This document shows positions 22,179 through 23,902 of a DNA stretch of 23,902 bases, in pieces (positions within the stretch are counted from its first letter, which is position 1; each line of letters begins with the position of its first letter). The position numbers and the translations under genes are program-made. Location: the NCBI GenBank assembly GCA_964353405.1, contig CAYGWJ010000155.1, forward strand, positions 1 to 23,902, written 5' to 3'. The notes below the pieces were generated by a model, which was not told the origin of the DNA, did not search any database, and saw only the letters and a program-made list of their open reading frames with translations. The DNA is from JBGLNJ01 sp964353405 (GTDB lineage: Bacteria; Chloroflexota; Anaerolineae; Fen-1058).

Positions 22179-22206
22179 GGATGAAGGCGGAGGGCTGAAG
22201 GATGAA
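22179..22206. repeat. Second heptanucleotide repeat array (GGATGAA type)
   Basis: Four 7-base units: GGATGAA, GGCGGAG, GGCTGAA, GGATGAA. A further related unit, AGGTGAA, lies just upstream, one base out of phase. The array lies behind the strong promoter, so the RNA candidate is flanked by heptad arrays on both sides. Confidence 0.7.
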
Positions 22207-22404
22207 TCACAACAGCCCCAACTGCTCTTTCCCTACATCCTTTCCTTTGACTCACTGGCTTCTGCCTCCTTGTTGCCCCCCAACGCTTGTGTTGCAGAGT
22301 GTGTCTGATTTTGAGTTTGATCCATCATTTGACAACTCCGTTTCAGATTTGGTTCAACGACCTGGAGGAGAGTGTATGCGATTGCGGACGATGAATCAAG
22401 TTAC

Positions 22405-22445
22405 GGCAGAAATTGCTCATTACCACCGGTTTCTGCCGGCAGAAA
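22405..22445. promoter_or_regulatory. Three copies of the 8-mer GGCAGAAA
   Basis: GGCAGAAA occurs at 22405-22412. A perfect 16-base palindrome TTTCTGCC-GGCAGAAA lies at 22430-22445. Three oriented copies in 41 bases suggest a protein-binding site. Nothing coding is supported between 22207 and 22714. Confidence 0.45.
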
Positions 22446-22480
22446 AATCGCTGCACAGAGATGTCCGTTTTGAGCTATCT

Positions 22481-22509
22481 GGGTTGCAAGGTTGACAACC
22501 TTGCAGCCC
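22481..22509. repeat. 29-base palindrome with 13-bp stem
   Basis: GGGTTGCAAGGTT (22481-22493) pairs with AACCTTGCAGCCC (22497-22509), with a single G-T pair and only a GAC centre. The dyad contains TTGACA, but no good -10 box follows at the right distance. No T run on either strand argues against a terminator. It is likely an intergenic repeat or an operator. Confidence 0.65.
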
Positions 22510-22516
22510 CCTTCGT

Positions 22517-22669
22517 TTGCGGCTTGGGTGTAAGCAGAGTAAAATACAAGTGCTCCACAATGCTGGTATCACCAAAGGCACGGTCAGCACGATGGGGCGA
22601 AGCGTCAATAACTGGTGCGGCTCTGCCGTAGTGAATGATGCACACTGCACATGTGATGCACATTGCATC
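22517..22669 (+). promoter_or_regulatory. Possible promoter and operator repeats of the helicase gene
   Basis: TTGCGG (22517-22522), a 17-base spacer and TAAAAT (22540-22545) form a moderate promoter. Between it and the helicase ATG, TGATGCACA occurs at 22636-22644 and 22654-22662, 18 bases apart. GATGCA-CAT-TGCATC (22655-22669) is a perfect inverted repeat. The arrangement fits repressor binding downstream of a promoter. Confidence 0.4.
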
Positions 22670-22714
22670 TGACAAGCTGTTCTTCCTAGGCGATTCCAAG
22701 TGTAACTGATTCTC

Positions 22715-23902
22715 ATGGCCGACCTATCTACCCTCAAACCTGGTACCCGCGTCTTTGACAAGCACCGTGGCCGCGAACGGCTCATCCACGGAGTCGAGCC
22801 TCTGGGCCGCGTGGTCAAAATCTGGTTCAAGGATTCCCATACAGGCGTTCTTGAGCCGATGACGTTCCCAATCTCCGAAGTCGAGCGGCGGTTCGAGGTT
22901 GTCGAGTCGGGGTCATCCGCCTTCAGGGCCGACAGCGAAACGGTGCGCCTGCTGGCTGAAAGTTACCGCCTGCAACATGCCTACCTCTTCAACCCCGTCT
23001 TTGCCACTGAAACTTCGCTCATTGACGCGCTGCCTCACCAGTTGATCGCCGTCTACGATCACTTGCTCAAACAGCCGCGCTTACGATTCCTTTTGGCCGA
23101 CGACGCTGGCGCGGGCAAGACCATTATGGCGGGCCTCTACATCCGCGAGATGCTCCTGCGTCGCATGATCAGCCGCGTGCTGGTTGTTCCCCCGGCAGGT
23201 CTGGTAGGAAACTGGGAAAAAGAGCTGCGCAATTTGTTCCGATTGCGCTTTCATATTCTCGAAAGCGCTGACGCCCAACGCGACAATCCGTTCCTCGATC
23301 CGCGCAATGACCTGGCAATCGTGAGCGTGGACACGTTGTGGCGCGACCGGATGCGCAAGAGCTTGTTCGATGCCCCGCCCTATGACCTTGTCATCTTTGA
23401 CGAGGCGCACAAGCTCTCTGCTCGCCGCAATGCGGATGGGACGGTGGACAAGTCCAACCGCTACTCGCTGGCCGAAGAAATCGCCGCGCAGAAGAATCAC
23501 CTGCTGCTGCTCACCGCCACGCCGCACATGGGCAAAGATGAGCCATACTATTTCCTCTGGCGGTTGCTTGAGCCTGAATTGCTGGCGGCGCAAGAAGCCT
23601 TTGAACGCATGAGCGCAAAACGCAGACGTGCTCATCTGTTGCGGCGGATGAAGGAACAAATGATCCGCTTTGATGGCGGCAAGATTTTCCCGCCGCGCGA
23701 GAGCAAGACCATCGAATACCCGCTCATCCAGGGCGAGGGGCAAGAGCAGGACCTGTACGATCAGGTCACGCAATACTGCGAGACGCACTATGACCGCGCA
23801 CGACGTCGTAACCAGTCGGCGGCCAAGCTGGCGATGGGCGTCTTGCAGCGGCGACTGGCTAGTTCCACCTGGGCGCTGCTCAAATCGCTGGAACGGCGCG
23901 AA
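22715..23902 (+). CDS. SNF2-family helicase, 5' part (DISARM DrmD-like)
   Basis: The first 396 residues of a large DNA-dependent ATPase; the gene runs off the right edge. Residues 1-63 form a small beta domain (LKPGTRVFDKHRGRERLI). LPHQLIAVYDHLL (106-118) is the Q-like motif and DDAGAGKTIMAG (129-140) the Walker A loop. VLVVPPAGLVGNWEKEL (155-171) is motif Ia, FDEAH (228-232) the Walker B/DEAH box and LLTATPH (265-271) motif III. SNF2-type helicases with this start are common in anti-phage islands, often beside adenine methylases, as in class 1 DISARM (DrmD). The partner genes would lie beyond the window. The ATG 22715-22717 lacks a clear Shine-Dalgarno but starts at the domain boundary expected. 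Confidence 0.88.
   Translation, partial: MADLSTLKPGTRVFDKHRGRERLIHGVEPLGRVVKIWFKDSHTGVLEPMTFPISEVERRFEVVESGSSAFRADSETVRLLAESYRLQHAYLFNPVFATETSLIDALPHQLIAVYDHLLKQPRLRFLLADDAGAGKTIMAGLYIREMLLRRMISRVLVVPPAGLVGNWEKELRNLFRLRFHILESADAQRDNPFLDPRNDLAIVSVDTLWRDRMRKSLFDAPPYDLVIFDEAHKLSARRNADGTVDKSNRYSLAEEIAAQKNHLLLLTATPHMGKDEPYYFLWRLLEPELLAAQEAFERMSAKRRRAHLLRRMKEQMIRFDGGKIFPPRESKTIEYPLIQGEGQEQDLYDQVTQYCETHYDRARRRNQSAAKLAMGVLQRRLASSTWALLKSLERRE

Noticed and set aside
22202..22495. Plus-strand 97-codon frame upstream of the helicase
   Set aside because: It has a low-complexity, non-protein-like sequence and crosses several repeats and palindromes.
23081..23788. 235-codon minus-strand frame inside the helicase region
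   Set aside because: The plus strand in the same place encodes Walker A, DEAH and motif III of a helicase in order, so the minus frame is a shadow.

Overview
The window reads as a chromosomal segment of a G+C-rich bacterium, most likely a Chloroflexota (Anaerolineae-like) lineage. This is inferred, not proven. The clues are single-RRM glycine-rich RNA-binding proteins, Thr/Pro-rich exported linkers, an argF-TPR-cdaA-cdaR-der gene line, heptanucleotide repeats, tRNA genes without encoded CCA, and consensus TTGACA/TATAAT promoters.

Left part (1-6565). A tandem MITE-like repeat abuts the stop codon of prfB, which keeps the classical +1 programmed frameshift (CTT TGA C). Upstream of it, on the minus strand, are tRNA-Leu(GAG) with its own promoter and terminator, and a very large hybrid sensor kinase. 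A divergent promoter region follows. On the plus strand come a cold-shock protein preceded by a terminator-like hairpin in its leader, an RRM RNA-binding protein, a CarD/CdnL-like transcription factor and tRNA-Pro(TGG).

Middle part (6566-9900). This looks like a decay zone. It has a 374-codon gene broken by one extra base in a T7 run, a stranded GAF-domain fragment, a secreted protein with a papain-like Cys/His pattern, and a flavin split-barrel (PPOX-type) gene missing its central part.

Right part (9900-21743). Two membrane-anchored proteins of unknown function converge on a shared terminator. After them comes an rpsU-RRM operon, the second RRM gene in the window. A long minus-strand line of genes follows: argF, a 781-residue TPR protein, cdaA (diadenylate cyclase), cdaR, a DNA adenine methylase, a SacI-family restriction endonuclease, der, and a 34-residue membrane peptide. 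The restriction-modification pair has lower G+C and sits between cdaR and der, so it looks like a cassette inserted into a housekeeping line.

Far right (21744-23902). About 0.95 kb carries no protein gene. It does hold a strong minus-strand promoter feeding a multi-hairpin RNA candidate upstream of argF, two heptad-repeat arrays, a 29-base perfect-stem palindrome and several operator-like repeats. It ends in the 5' part of a SNF2-type helicase of the kind found in anti-phage islands (DrmD-like). That gene runs off the window.
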